Assembly: GCA_902774335.1 (NCBI GenBank)
Contig: CACYHW010000014.1
Location: forward strand, 63,654-127,653
Reading direction: 5' to 3'
Length of the DNA: 64,000 nucleotides
Origin: an uncultured Bacteroidales bacterium
GTDB lineage: Bacteria; Bacteroidota; Bacteroidia; Bacteroidales; Bacteroidaceae
Below, one piece after another: positions 26,061-35,118 of this stretch. Both the position numbers and the translations under genes were made by a program. Position 1 is the first letter of the stretch. Every line of letters begins with the position of its first letter. The notes beneath the pieces were generated by a model. The model was not told where the DNA came from. It saw only the letters and a program-made list of their open reading frames with translations, and searched no databases.

Positions 26061-26957
26061 ATGACAGCAAAAGCGGTAATCCGTTCCATGCGACTCAGGA
26101 CCCTGCCCCTCTCGACGGCAGGAATAGCGTTGGGTATTATGCTGGCGTGCGCCGGCCACGACGTACCGTGGTACGTGATATTACTCACCGTACTCACCAC
26201 CATATCACTGCAGATTCTCTCAAATCTGTCCAACGAGCTGGGCGACTGGCTGAGCGGAGTGGACGGCCAGGGACGCCAGGGCCCCAAATACAGCATGGAA
26301 AGCGGCGGTATGGACGAGTTCCAGATGCGTTCATGCATCAGGATTACCGTACTGGTATGCTGCATCCTGGGACTGGGCATGATACGGGCATCGTTCAAAA
26401 CAATATTCTGCATCGAGTCCGAGAGCCTGGTGGTACTGGGAGCAGCCGCCATCTGGGCTGCAATGCACTACACCCTTGGCAAAAACCCCTATGGCTACCG
26501 CGGCCTGGGCGATCTGTTCGTATTCATATTCTTCGGACTGGTTCCCGTAACGGGCGGCTATTTTGTCTGCTCTCACACAATAGACTACCGGACTCTAATT
26601 GCCGGCACAGCCATCGGCCTTTTCAGCGTGGGAGTGCTTAACGTGAACAACATCCGCGATATGGAGTCCGATGCGGCCAACCGCGTCACAATACCTTTAA
26701 AACTGGGTATCAGGCGCGCACGCATATACCACACCCTGCTCATTCTGCTGGGTTGGGTTGCCATGACCGTCTTCACGGTACTGCGCACCCACGGATGGCA
26801 GCCGTACATCTACTTTGTAACACTACCCCTGTACATAAAGCATCTGACAGGAGTATGGAAACTTGAGGGACGCCAGCTGGATCCCATGCTTCCCATGCTC
26901 GTAATCTCTACTTTTGTCTTCTCACTGCTTGCAGGAACAGGTTTTTTAATTCTGTAA
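26061..26957 (+). CDS. menA: 1,4-dihydroxy-2-naphthoate polyprenyltransferase
   Basis: A 298-residue UbiA-superfamily enzyme that attaches the prenyl tail to DHNA in menaquinone synthesis. About eight or nine membrane helices are visible. The first Asp-rich region appears as NLSNELGDWLSGVDGQGRQGP near residue 55, and the second as NVNNIRDMESDAANR near 196; both bind Mg-diphosphate. One base separates its stop from the menG start, and menG performs the next step, which supports the assignment. Confidence 0.95.
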   Translation: MTAKAVIRSMRLRTLPLSTAGIALGIMLACAGHDVPWYVILLTVLTTISLQILSNLSNELGDWLSGVDGQGRQGPKYSMESGGMDEFQMRSCIRITVLVCCILGLGMIRASFKTIFCIESESLVVLGAAAIWAAMHYTLGKNPYGYRGLGDLFVFIFFGLVPVTGGYFVCSHTIDYRTLIAGTAIGLFSVGVLNVNNIRDMESDAANRVTIPLKLGIRRARIYHTLLILLGWVAMTVFTVLRTHGWQPYIYFVTLPLYIKHLTGVWKLEGRQLDPMLPMLVISTFVFSLLAGTGFLIL

Positions 26958-26958
26958 C

Positions 26959-27657
26959 ATGCCCAAGAAAGAAGGAATACGCGATTTGTTTGATGACATT
27001 GCAGGCCGATACGACCGTTTCAACCATGTGTCATCATTTGGAGCCGACCGTTCATGGCGCCGCAAGGCCGTCCGCGAGATAGTGGATACCAGGAATCCCA
27101 TACAGGTACTCGACGTAGCCACCGGCACCGCCGATTTTGCCATAGCAGTGAACCGCAAGGCTGCACAGGGATCCCACATCACGGGCATTGACCTTTCCCA
27201 GGGCATGCTGGAGGTGGGAAAGACCAAGTGTCAGGGACTGCCCATAGACCTTGAGGTGGGCGATGCCGAGAACCTGCGTTTTGCCGACGGCACGTTTGAC
27301 CGCGTGTGTGTGGCCTTCGGCGTCCGTAACTTTGAGAACCTGATGAAAGGCCTGCGCGAGATGCAGCGTGTGCTCAAACCGGGCGGCAAGCTCATCATAC
27401 TGGAGCTCTCCTACCCCAAGAACAGGCTCATCTTCAGCTTCTACAAGTTCTACTCGCTCAAGATACTGCCCCGCATAGGAGCCGGCATGACCGGCAACAC
27501 GGGAGCGTTCACATATCTGCCCGACTCCATTCTCAAGTTCCCGCTTCCCGACAAGTTCATGCCCATGCTGCGTGAGGCCGGGTTCGGAACGGTGCGCGCA
27601 CGACAGTTCATGTTCGGTGTCTGCAGGCTTTATATTGCCTGTAAAGACCGGCAATGA
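26959..27657 (+). CDS. menG: Demethylmenaquinone methyltransferase (UbiE/MenG)
   Basis: A 232-residue SAM-dependent methyltransferase that completes menaquinone. The opening FDDIAGRYDRFNHVSSFGADRSWRR is the UbiE signature. The SAM-binding loop is VLDVATGTADFAIA. The second signature RVLKPGGKLIILELSYPKN is present, and the protein ends as expected with FGVCRLYIACK. Bacteroidota use menaquinone, so the menG role (rather than ubiquinone synthesis) is inferred from menA directly upstream. Confidence 0.96.
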   Translation: MPKKEGIRDLFDDIAGRYDRFNHVSSFGADRSWRRKAVREIVDTRNPIQVLDVATGTADFAIAVNRKAAQGSHITGIDLSQGMLEVGKTKCQGLPIDLEVGDAENLRFADGTFDRVCVAFGVRNFENLMKGLREMQRVLKPGGKLIILELSYPKNRLIFSFYKFYSLKILPRIGAGMTGNTGAFTYLPDSILKFPLPDKFMPMLREAGFGTVRARQFMFGVCRLYIACKDRQ

Positions 27658-27680
27658 TACCACATAATCAATCTTTTTAT

Positions 27681-27688
27681 TACCTTAG
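27681..27688 (+). promoter_or_regulatory. Weak promoter -7 box
   Basis: TACCTTAG, one base off TAnnTTTG, lies 18 nt before the ATG of the 27707 lipoprotein. Confidence 0.4.
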
Positions 27689-27706
27689 CAGCCAAATTAT
27701 TAACCT

Positions 27707-28447
27707 ATGAAAAAATTACTGAAACTGATTCTGATTCCCCTTGCCGTAACACCTATCCTTGTTTCGTGTGAAAAGGAGGATCCCTATGCCATCTCGATGG
27801 ATGTACTCTCTGTAGGAGTTGATACCATACAGGGATTTGAAGCTGTTGACCTGGGACTCAACGTCCTCTGGGCCAAATGTAACCTTGGAGCCGATTCTCC
27901 CGAAAAGCCCGGTTACTACATATCATGGGGAGAAACAGCAACCAAGACTCTATACACCGAAAAGAACTACGCATGGAGCGACGGTACAGGAATATTCTAT
28001 ACCAAGTACTGCAACGATCCCAAATGGGGAGATCATGAGTTCACCGACTCTCTGGTAGTCCTGACACCCCAGGACGATCCCGCCGTGGTAAACATGGGAA
28101 ACGGCTGGCGTCTGCCCAACTCGAGCGACTACGCCAACCTCAGGACATGGTGCACAGTAAGATACTGCACTCTCAATGGACAGGGAGGATTTCTTATTAC
28201 CAGTAACAAGAAGGGATATGAGAACCGCAGCATATTCCTGCCCATGGCAGGTTTAATGGACTATGATGAAATTCTCTATTCCGACAGATACGCCTTCTAT
28301 TGGACAAACGCCCTGAATACATCGGACCCTTCGACGGCCCGTATCATGCAATTCCATCATGAGGAAGGGATTACCGATATGGAGCGCGAAAAGAAACAGG
28401 ACCGCTACAGAGGACTCAACATCCGTCCGGTCATAAAGAGGCAGTAG
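27707..28447 (+). CDS. Lipoprotein with FISUMP/DUF1566-like domain
   Basis: A 246-residue secreted lipoprotein. The signal peptide ends in the lipobox LVSC at residues 18-21. The rest follows the pattern of the Fibrobacter major-paralogous/DUF1566-type domain: VDLGLNVLWAKCNLGA, then GYYISWGE, GWRLPNSSDYANLRTWC and GLNIRPVIK at the end. Such domains occur in many Bacteroidota surface proteins, usually with unknown ligands. It is monocistronic. Confidence 0.8.
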   Translation: MKKLLKLILIPLAVTPILVSCEKEDPYAISMDVLSVGVDTIQGFEAVDLGLNVLWAKCNLGADSPEKPGYYISWGETATKTLYTEKNYAWSDGTGIFYTKYCNDPKWGDHEFTDSLVVLTPQDDPAVVNMGNGWRLPNSSDYANLRTWCTVRYCTLNGQGGFLITSNKKGYENRSIFLPMAGLMDYDEILYSDRYAFYWTNALNTSDPSTARIMQFHHEEGITDMEREKKQDRYRGLNIRPVIKRQ

Positions 28448-28533
28448 GCATCGGCCTAAGGCACATCATATCGGAACGTCGGTTTTTGATGTAAAATAAT
28501 ACTCAAAATATACATATTGTCATCCTATTGGAT

Positions 28534-28541
28534 TATCTTTG
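28534..28541 (+). promoter_or_regulatory. Promoter -7 box for marC-like gene
   Basis: TATCTTTG lies 24 nt before the ATG at 28566. Confidence 0.6.
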
Positions 28542-28565
28542 CACCCGAAATAAAAAAGTTCAAAA

Positions 28566-29147
28566 ATGGCAATAAGTTTGAAAGAGATAGCCGGAGCCTT
28601 CATGGTCCTGTTCGCCATCCTGGATATCACAGGATCCATACCTATCATCATCGACCTTAAGCACAAGACCGGCAATGTCCCTGCCCTTAAGGTTACTCTC
28701 ATCTCGTGGATTATGCTGGCCATCATCTACTTTGTCGGTGACAGCATTCTTGCACTGTTCGGAGTGAGCGTCGAGTCATTCGCCGTTGCCGGTTCGATAG
28801 TGATTCTGGCAATCGGATTCGAGATGATATTCGACATTACCATTTTCAAATATGACTCGGGACCGTCGGACATGACATCGTTCGTACCGCTGGTGTTCCC
28901 GCTCATAGTGGGCGCAGGATCGTTCACCACCATGCTCTCCCTCAAGGCTGAGTATTCGGCTGGCAACATCATGATTGCGCTGGCCCTCAACATGCTGGTT
29001 ATCTTTGTGGTTCTCAGATATATAGATAAGATCGAAAAGATACTTGGACCTGGACTCCTGTATGTGTTCCGCAAGTTCTTCGGCATTATTCTTCTGGCCA
29101 TCGCAGTCAAACTTTTTACATCCAATCTGGATTATCTTCTGGGATAA
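28566..29147 (+). CDS. MarC-family integral membrane protein
   Basis: A 193-residue MarC/UPF0056 protein with six membrane helices. Family landmarks are FAILDITGSIPIIIDL near the N-terminus, the glycine-rich AGSIVILAIGFEMI, and PLVFPLIVGAGSFTTMLSL in the middle. The biochemical function of the family is still unclear; a role in antibiotic resistance suggested by the name is not well supported. Monocistronic, on its own promoter. Confidence 0.88.
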   Translation: MAISLKEIAGAFMVLFAILDITGSIPIIIDLKHKTGNVPALKVTLISWIMLAIIYFVGDSILALFGVSVESFAVAGSIVILAIGFEMIFDITIFKYDSGPSDMTSFVPLVFPLIVGAGSFTTMLSLKAEYSAGNIMIALALNMLVIFVVLRYIDKIEKILGPGLLYVFRKFFGIILLAIAVKLFTSNLDYLLG

Positions 29148-29225
29148 GCCGGGCAAACCGGAGCTTTATCATACCTTGTTAATAAATAATAAGCTATGCC
29201 GTTAATCCGTTACGCAATTATTGGA

Positions 29226-29233
29226 TAACTTTG
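29226..29233 (+). promoter_or_regulatory. Promoter -7 box for the phoH operon
   Basis: TAACTTTG lies 20 nt before ATG 29254. Because it overlaps an in-frame upstream TTG start (29221), it argues for the ATG as the real start. Confidence 0.65.
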
Positions 29234-29253
29234 CACTACGAAACGGATTACGA

Positions 29254-30252
29254 ATGATAGAAAAGCACCTTGTCCTGAATGAAGCTGACCCCGCGGTATT
29301 CTACGGAGTCAACAACACCAATATGCAGTTGATCAAAGCCCTGTTCCCCAAGCTGCGCATAGTAGCCCGGGGTAACGTTATCCGTATCATGGGCGACGAT
29401 GACGAGACTGCACGTTTGGAGCAGGCCGTACTCAAGCTTGAGAAATACTGCTCCAAGTACAACTCACTCAAGGAGGAGGTGATTGTGGACATAGTCAACG
29501 GCGAGGAGCCGGGCGGCGAGAAGAGTTCCGACGTGATACTGTTCGGAGTGACCGGACGCCCCATCATGCCCCGCAGCGTGAACCAGAAGAAACTGGTGAC
29601 CGATTATGCCGACCACGACATGCTGTTTGCCATCGGCCCCGCCGGATCGGGCAAGACCTACACCGCCATTGCACTTGCCGTACGCGCCCTCAAGAACAAG
29701 GAGGTCAAGCGTATCGTGCTGTGCCGTCCTGCCGTTGAGGCCGGCGAGAAGCTGGGATTCCTGCCGGGCGACATGCGTGAAAAGATCGATCCGTTCCTGC
29801 AGCCCCTCTATGACGCTCTCCAGGACATGATTCCCACAGCTAAGCTAAAGGAGTACATGGACCTGAACATCATCCAGATAGCCCCGCTGGCATTCATGCG
29901 CGGACGCACGCTGAATGATGCCGTCGTTATTCTGGACGAGGCTCAGAACACCACCCCTCAGCAGATCAAGATGTTCCTGACACGTATGGGCTGGAACACC
30001 AAGATGATTGTCACAGGCGACCTTACGCAGATTGACCTGCCCCCTACCCAGATATCGGGTCTGGTACAGGCACTGGATATTCTGGACGGTGTGGAGGGCC
30101 TTAGCATCATCCGCATGACCAAGAAGGATATTGTCCGCCACAAGCTGGTTACACGCATCGTGGATGCCTATGACCGCTACGAGCAGACACACAAAGACGA
30201 AAAAAGAATTTCTAAAAAAAATAACAATGAGCAAAGCGTTGACAAGAACTGA
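29254..30252 (+). CDS. phoH: PhoH-family ATPase
   Basis: About 332 residues. An N-terminal KH-like region ([17 protein letters not shown]) precedes the PhoH ATPase domain: Walker [16 protein letters not shown], the [19 protein letters not shown] segment, Walker [16 protein letters not shown], and the sensor motif [11 protein letters not shown]. PhoH proteins are predicted RNA helicases or RNA-processing ATPases. The 3' end overlaps purC by 26 nt, so phoH, purC, aroE and purM form one operon. Confidence 0.93.
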   Translation: MIEKHLVLNEADPAVFYGVNNTNMQLIKALFPKLRIVARGNVIRIMGDDDETARLEQAVLKLEKYCSKYNSLKEEVIVDIVNGEEPGGEKSSDVILFGVTGRPIMPRSVNQKKLVTDYADHDMLFAIGPAGSGKTYTAIALAVRALKNKEVKRIVLCRPAVEAGEKLGFLPGDMREKIDPFLQPLYDALQDMIPTAKLKEYMDLNIIQIAPLAFMRGRTLNDAVVILDEAQNTTPQQIKMFLTRMGWNTKMIVTGDLTQIDLPPTQISGLVQALDILDGVEGLSIIRMTKKDIVRHKLVTRIVDAYDRYEQTHKDEKRISKKNNNEQSVDKN

Positions 30253-31174
30253 CTTTCAGTTCAAAGGACAGAAGAGTGTATATCACGGCAAGGTTCGTGA
30301 CGTTTATAACATTGACGATGACCTGATGGTCATGGTTGCCACTGACCGTATATCGGCCTTTGACGTTATCCTGCCCAAGGGTATCCCCTTCAAGGGTCAG
30401 GTCCTGAACCAGATTGCCGCCAAGTTCCTTGACGCTACCGCCGACATCTGCCCCAACTGGAAGCTTGCCACTCCCGATCCTATGGTTACCGTAGGTCTCA
30501 AGTGCGAGGGTTTCCGCGTTGAGATGATTATCCGCGGTTATCTGACCGGCTCAGCATGGCGTGATTACAAGAACGGCTGCCGTAACCTTTGCGGTAACAT
30601 CCTGCCCGAGGGCATGAAGGAGAACCAGAAGTTCCCGGAGCCTCTGATCACTCCCACCACCAAGGCCGAGGAGGGTCACGATGAGAATATCTCCAAGGAG
30701 GAGATCATCAAACAGGGTCTGGTAAGCAAGGAAGATTACGAGGTAATGGAAAAATACACCCGTGCCCTCTTCAAGCGCGGTACCGAGATCGCTGCCCAGA
30801 AGGGTCTTATCCTGGTTGACACCAAGTATGAGTTCGGCAAGCGCGACGGCAAAGTATATCTGATTGACGAGATACACACCCCGGACAGCTCACGTTACTT
30901 CTATGCCGACGGCTATCAGGAGAAGTTCGAGAAGGGTGAGCCCCAGAAGCAGCTCTCAAAGGAGTTTGTACGCCAGTGGCTCATTGAGCACAACTTTATG
31001 AACCAGCCCGGTCAGGTTATGCCCGAAATCACCGATGAGTACGCAGAGAGCGTATCGGAGCGTTACATTGAACTGTACGAGCACATTGTAGGCGAAAAGT
31101 TCGTAAAGGAGAGCGGCACAGACCTGGCTGCACGTATTGAGAAGAACGTAACCGACTGGTTGGCTAAGAAATAA
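30227..31174 (+). CDS. purC: SAICAR synthetase (PurC)
   Basis: A 315-residue phosphoribosylaminoimidazole-succinocarboxamide synthase, step 8 of purine synthesis. The start ATG 30227 gives [29 protein letters not shown], which contains the GKVRDVY nucleotide-binding signature. Others are [21 protein letters not shown] and [12 protein letters not shown]. The ~315-residue length matches the longer type of the enzyme. A longer frame upstream is phoH overlap and is not protein-like. Operon partner purM is two genes downstream. Confidence 0.97.
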   Translation: MSKALTRTDFQFKGQKSVYHGKVRDVYNIDDDLMVMVATDRISAFDVILPKGIPFKGQVLNQIAAKFLDATADICPNWKLATPDPMVTVGLKCEGFRVEMIIRGYLTGSAWRDYKNGCRNLCGNILPEGMKENQKFPEPLITPTTKAEEGHDENISKEEIIKQGLVSKEDYEVMEKYTRALFKRGTEIAAQKGLILVDTKYEFGKRDGKVYLIDEIHTPDSSRYFYADGYQEKFEKGEPQKQLSKEFVRQWLIEHNFMNQPGQVMPEITDEYAESVSERYIELYEHIVGEKFVKESGTDLAARIEKNVTDWLAKK

Positions 31175-31183
31175 AAAACGGCT

Positions 31184-32272
31184 ATGGCATTTTTCAGCTT
31201 TCTCTTCATTCTGTTTGTGTTCATGGCAATCGTTAAGAACGTAAACAAGAAACTGAACAACCCCGAAGACACGTCCTTTGACTCAATGGACCGCGCCGAC
31301 GGCGATGTAAAGGACAATGAGGATGCCGACGGTTTTCCGCCCATCGAACCCTCAGAGCCCTATCAGCGCAGGTATGAGGAGGCTAAAAATCCGGATCCCG
31401 TATTTGAGGAGGAGCCCTTTGAAAATGAGTCCTCTTTCCAGGAACCCGCTGCGCAGGAAACGGTTGAACAGGAACCTGTTGAACAGCCGGTCAAACCCAA
31501 GCCCGCTCCCGCAGCCCCCAATGCAGACCGTCTGTTCGGTCTCATAGGCAAGCCGCTGGCACACTCCACATCCATGGTACGTTTCAACAACTTGTTCCGT
31601 GAGCAGCATATCAATGCTTGTTACCGGAACTTTGAATTGGATGATATAGAGCAGGTGCGTGACCTGGTGGACAACAACCCCAATCTGTGCGGATTCAATG
31701 TCACCATACCGTTCAAGCAGGATATCATTCCCTATCTGACCCGACTGGACGAGACCGCCCAGGCTATCGGTGCCGTCAATACGGTAAAGGTGGTACACAA
31801 GGAGTCCGGCACTGAACTTATCGGTTACAACACCGACTGGATAGGATTCACAGTCTCCTTCAAGGAACTCCTGGAGGGGCACAGCAAGGCTCTCATTCTG
31901 GGTACTGGAGGTGTTTCAAAGGCTGTCAAATACGCATTGGACAAGCTGGGAATCGAAAACAGGTTCGTATCCCGCAACTCAACTTTCGATATCATGGGAT
32001 ACTACGAGCTCTCCCCCTCAGTCATAGACGAGTATGACATCATTGTCAACTGCACTCCTATGGGAATGTGGCCTCAGACCAACCAGTGCCCCGATATCCC
32101 CTACACCTTCCTTTCCGAAAGACATGTGCTTCTGGATGTGATTGCCAATCCCGATGAGACTCTGTTCATGAAGAAGGGACGTGAGCACGGAGCTACCGTC
32201 AAGGGCGGCAAGGATATGCTTGAACAGCAGGCAGTTGCCGCCTGGGACATTTGGAACAGCATTGAGATTTGA
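31184..32272 (+). CDS. aroE: Shikimate dehydrogenase with N-terminal membrane anchor
   Basis: A 362-residue protein. Residues 2-18 form one hydrophobic helix (AFFSFLFILFVFMAIVK). Residues ~25-112 are an acidic, Pro/Glu/Gln-rich linker. Residues 115-362 are a complete shikimate dehydrogenase: GLIGKPLAHS, the catalytic Lys178 in FNVTIPFK, Asp218 in YNTDWIG, and the NADP loop LGTGGVSKAV. It reduces 3-dehydroshikimate in aromatic amino-acid synthesis, normally as a soluble ~250-270-residue protein. The anchor and linker may come from a former separate membrane gene. No start codon just before the catalytic domain would restore the normal size. Confidence 0.9.
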   Translation: MAFFSFLFILFVFMAIVKNVNKKLNNPEDTSFDSMDRADGDVKDNEDADGFPPIEPSEPYQRRYEEAKNPDPVFEEEPFENESSFQEPAAQETVEQEPVEQPVKPKPAPAAPNADRLFGLIGKPLAHSTSMVRFNNLFREQHINACYRNFELDDIEQVRDLVDNNPNLCGFNVTIPFKQDIIPYLTRLDETAQAIGAVNTVKVVHKESGTELIGYNTDWIGFTVSFKELLEGHSKALILGTGGVSKAVKYALDKLGIENRFVSRNSTFDIMGYYELSPSVIDEYDIIVNCTPMGMWPQTNQCPDIPYTFLSERHVLLDVIANPDETLFMKKGREHGATVKGGKDMLEQQAVAAWDIWNSIEI

Positions 32273-32293
32273 AATAAAACAACATAATATCTG

Positions 32294-33463
32294 ATGGAAT
32301 CAAACGAAAGATATATGCTTCGCGGCGTATCGGCATCCAAGGAGGATGTGCACAACGCCATAAAGAACATTGACAAGGGACTCTACCCCAAGGCTTTCTG
32401 CAAAATCATCCCCGACATACTGGGCGGTGATCCCGAATACTGCAACATCATGCACGCCGACGGTGCAGGTACCAAGTCATCACTGGCCTACGCCTACTGG
32501 AAGGAAACGGGCGACCTCTCTGTCTGGAAGGGCATAGCACAGGATGCTCTCATCATGAACATTGATGACCTGCTCTGCGTAGGTGCCGTGGACAACATTC
32601 TGGTAAGCTCAACCATCGGCCGTAACAAGAACCTGGTTCCGGGCAGCGTTATAAGCGCTATCATCAACGGTACCGATGAGCTTCTGGCCGAACTTCGCGA
32701 GATGGGTGTGGGAGCATACGCCACAGGCGGTGAGACTGCCGATGTAGGCGATCTGGTACGCACCATCATCGTGGACAGCACCGTCACCTGCCGCATGAAA
32801 CGCAGCGACGTGATAAACAACGCTAACATTCGTCCGGGCGACGTCATAGTAGGTCTTGCCTCTTTCGGCCAGGCCACATACGAGAAGGAGTACAACGGCG
32901 GTATGGGCAGCAACGGTCTCACCAGCGCCCGTCACGACGTATTCGGCAAGGATATTGCCAAGAAGTACCCCGAGACCTATGACCATGCTGTTCCCGAGGA
33001 GCTGGTTTACTCCGGCGGACTGAACCTTACCGACAAGGTACAGGATTCACCTCTGGATGCAGGCAAGCTGGTCCTCTCGCCCACCCGCACATATGCACCT
33101 GTAGTCAAGAAGCTGCTCGACGCCCTGCGCCCGCAGATTCACGGAATGATTCACTGCTCCGGCGGTGCACAGACCAAGATCCTGCACTTTGTGGACGGCG
33201 TTCACGTAATCAAGGACAACATGTTCCCCATTCCGCCGCTGTTCCGCACCATTCAGGAGCAGAGCCACACCGAGTGGAAGGAGATGTACAAGGTATTCAA
33301 CTGCGGTCATCGCTTCGAGGTCTATCTGCCCAAGGAGTATGCCCAGCAGGTAATCGAAATAAGCAAGTCATTCGGCATCGATGCCCGGATCATCGGCCGC
33401 ATCGAGCCCTCCGACCACACTCACCTTACCATCCATAGCGAGTACGGTACTTTCGAGTACTGA
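32294..33463 (+). CDS. purM: AIR synthase-like PurM-family protein
   Basis: A 389-residue protein of the PurM/AIR-synthase fold. The N-terminal ATP-binding half has MHADGAGTKSSLAYAYW and NIDDLLCVGA, then GVGAYATGGETADVGDLVRT. The C-terminal half includes LTSARHDVFGKD and the late segment GMIHCSGGAQTKILHF. It is longer than classical PurM (about 345 residues) and belongs to the diverged form common in Bacteroidota, so AIR synthase activity in purine synthesis is likely but less certain. It shares an operon with purC. Its stop codon is the first base triplet of a perfect 78-bp palindrome. Confidence 0.82.
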   Translation: MESNERYMLRGVSASKEDVHNAIKNIDKGLYPKAFCKIIPDILGGDPEYCNIMHADGAGTKSSLAYAYWKETGDLSVWKGIAQDALIMNIDDLLCVGAVDNILVSSTIGRNKNLVPGSVISAIINGTDELLAELREMGVGAYATGGETADVGDLVRTIIVDSTVTCRMKRSDVINNANIRPGDVIVGLASFGQATYEKEYNGGMGSNGLTSARHDVFGKDIAKKYPETYDHAVPEELVYSGGLNLTDKVQDSPLDAGKLVLSPTRTYAPVVKKLLDALRPQIHGMIHCSGGAQTKILHFVDGVHVIKDNMFPIPPLFRTIQEQSHTEWKEMYKVFNCGHRFEVYLPKEYAQQVIEISKSFGIDARIIGRIEPSDHTHLTIHSEYGTFEY

Positions 33464-33538
33464 AAAAGGTGACAAAGGGGACGGTTCCGTTTGGCTCACG
33501 CGAGCCAAACGGAACCGTCCCCTTTGTCACCTTTTTCA
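33461..33538. repeat. Perfect 78-bp palindrome spanning both stop codons
   Basis: 37-bp arms (33461-33497 and 33502-33538) are perfect reverse complements around a 4-nt loop. The unit includes GTGACAAAGGGGACGGTTCC on one arm. The first three bases are the purM TGA and the last three are the pepD stop on the minus strand, so the element exactly fills the gap between the two convergent genes. It surely forms a strong bidirectional terminator-like hairpin. The word resembles mobile REP-type palindromes. Confidence 0.92.
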
Positions 33539-35017
33539 CTTCGCCGGAATCGCTGCGAGAACAGCTTTCAGGAAGTCCCAGACTTTCTGGACCGACGGGA
33601 TATAGCAGCGCTCGTCCGGTGAATGCGGGCTAAGCAGTGTGGGGCCGAACGAAACCATATCCCAGTTGGGATAAGCACCGCTCAGGATACCGCACTCCAG
33701 TCCGGCATGAATAGCCATAACCTTAGGCTCCGAGCCGAACATTTTCTTATACTCCTGCTTCATGACATGCAGTATAGGTGATGCTGCATTGGGAGCCCAA
33801 CCCGAATAACCGCCGGCAAATACAGCCTGGCATCCGGCCAGCTCAGCCACGCTGCGAACGCGCAGAGCCAGCAGAGCCTTGGCACTGTCAACCGAGCTGC
33901 GCAACAGGTTGCCGATAAAGAATTCACCCTTGTATATCTTGACCATAGCCATGTTGTTGGATGTCTCCACAAGGCCGGGCATCTGGTCGCTCATACGCTC
34001 CACACCGTCCGGGCATGCCAGGATGGCCTGGATGTAGCGTAATGCCGTATTCTCTTCTACGTAGAGGCACTCATCGGGATCGCATGTCTCACCCGGAGCA
34101 CACTGGTAAGGCTCAAACAGGTAGTTGCAGCCGGGATCGGTTGCTGCATACTCGGCCTTTACCTCGGCGAACACATCGGCCACAACCTTCTTGGCTATAT
34201 CCAGCTTGGCGGGATCGACGTAAACGGTGGCAAAGCACTCACGCGGGATTGCGTTTCGCAGTGTACCGCCCTCCATGTCAATCAGTTTGACATCGGCCTT
34301 GGTAAGCAGTGCGTAAAGCACGCGGGCACCCACCTTGTTGGCATTGGCACGGCACAGGATGATATCCATGCCTGAGTGACCGCCCTGGAATCCCTTTACG
34401 GCCAGGCTGTAGCAGAGCCAGTCCTTGGGCTCCGGCTTGCGCTCGTATGTACCCTTGATAGAGGCATCCAGACCGCCGGCGCAACCTACATAGATCTCAC
34501 CTTCGGTCTCCGAGTCAAGGTTGAGCAGGATCTCACCCTTGAGCACACCCGGTTTGAGAGCCTGAGCGCCGGTCATGCCGGTCTCCTCATCGTAGGTAAC
34601 GAGCAGTTCCAGCGGACCGTGCTTGATATCGTTTGACTCCAGGACCGACAGGGCCAGAGCTACGCCCAGACCGTTATCGGCACCCAGTGTGGTTCCTTTT
34701 GCCCTGAGCCACTCGCCGTCTACCCAGGTCTCGATGGGATCCTTTTCAAAGTCATGCTGGACATCGGCATTCTTCTGCGGAACCATATCCATATGACCCT
34801 GCATGATGACACCCTTGAGGTTCTCCATGCCGGGAGTAGCAGGCTTACGCATGATCACGTTACCGGTCTCATCGGCAAAAGCCTCAATATTATGCTGCCT
34901 GGCCCAGTCCAGAAGCCATGCACGGATCTTCTCCTCATGCTTGGACGGACGCGGCTGACGTGTTATACCGTAAAAGTTATCCCAAACAATCTTAGGCTGT
35001 AAATCCTTGATAGTCAT
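33536..35017 (-). CDS. pepD: Aminoacyl-histidine dipeptidase (PepD, M20 family)
   Basis: A 493-residue di-zinc peptidase of the M20C type that cleaves Xaa-His dipeptides such as carnosine. Metal-site segments are visible: MQGHMDMVPQ near residue 73, the bridging Asp in GTTLGADNGLGVALAL, the catalytic Glu pair in TYDEETGMTGA, and LNLDSETEGEIYVG. A lid domain lies in the middle and the last ligand region is IHAGLECGIL. Length is typical. It has its own promoter with a leader hairpin, and shares a stop-to-stop palindrome with purM. Confidence 0.94.
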   Translation of the reverse strand: MTIKDLQPKIVWDNFYGITRQPRPSKHEEKIRAWLLDWARQHNIEAFADETGNVIMRKPATPGMENLKGVIMQGHMDMVPQKNADVQHDFEKDPIETWVDGEWLRAKGTTLGADNGLGVALALSVLESNDIKHGPLELLVTYDEETGMTGAQALKPGVLKGEILLNLDSETEGEIYVGCAGGLDASIKGTYERKPEPKDWLCYSLAVKGFQGGHSGMDIILCRANANKVGARVLYALLTKADVKLIDMEGGTLRNAIPRECFATVYVDPAKLDIAKKVVADVFAEVKAEYAATDPGCNYLFEPYQCAPGETCDPDECLYVEENTALRYIQAILACPDGVERMSDQMPGLVETSNNMAMVKIYKGEFFIGNLLRSSVDSAKALLALRVRSVAELAGCQAVFAGGYSGWAPNAASPILHVMKQEYKKMFGSEPKVMAIHAGLECGILSGAYPNWDMVSFGPTLLSPHSPDERCYIPSVQKVWDFLKAVLAAIPAK

Positions 35018-35051
35018 AATCTCTTTATTTTAATTGGTTATACACAAAAAA

Positions 35052-35098
35052 GCATATCAGCCACAAACGTGACTGATATGCCAAAGTTAATATTAACT
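35052..35098 (-). promoter_or_regulatory. pepD promoter, palindromic operator candidate and leader hairpin
   Basis: On the minus strand the -7 box TAACTTTG (35082-35089) overlaps a perfect 14-bp palindrome AGTTAATATTAACT (35085-35098). The predicted transcript then begins with a stem GCATATCAG / CTGATATGC (35073-35081 with 35052-35060), about 35 nt before the ATG. Palindrome and hairpin together suggest control of pepD at initiation or in the leader; the hairpin may alternatively terminate the upstream transport operon. Confidence 0.5.
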
Positions 35099-35118
35099 GA
35101 AATATTATCCAAAAAATA

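Noticed and set aside
29221..29253. TTG start for phoH 33 nt upstream of the chosen ATG
   Set aside because: The extension reads through the TAACTTTG promoter box, so it would not be transcribed intact.
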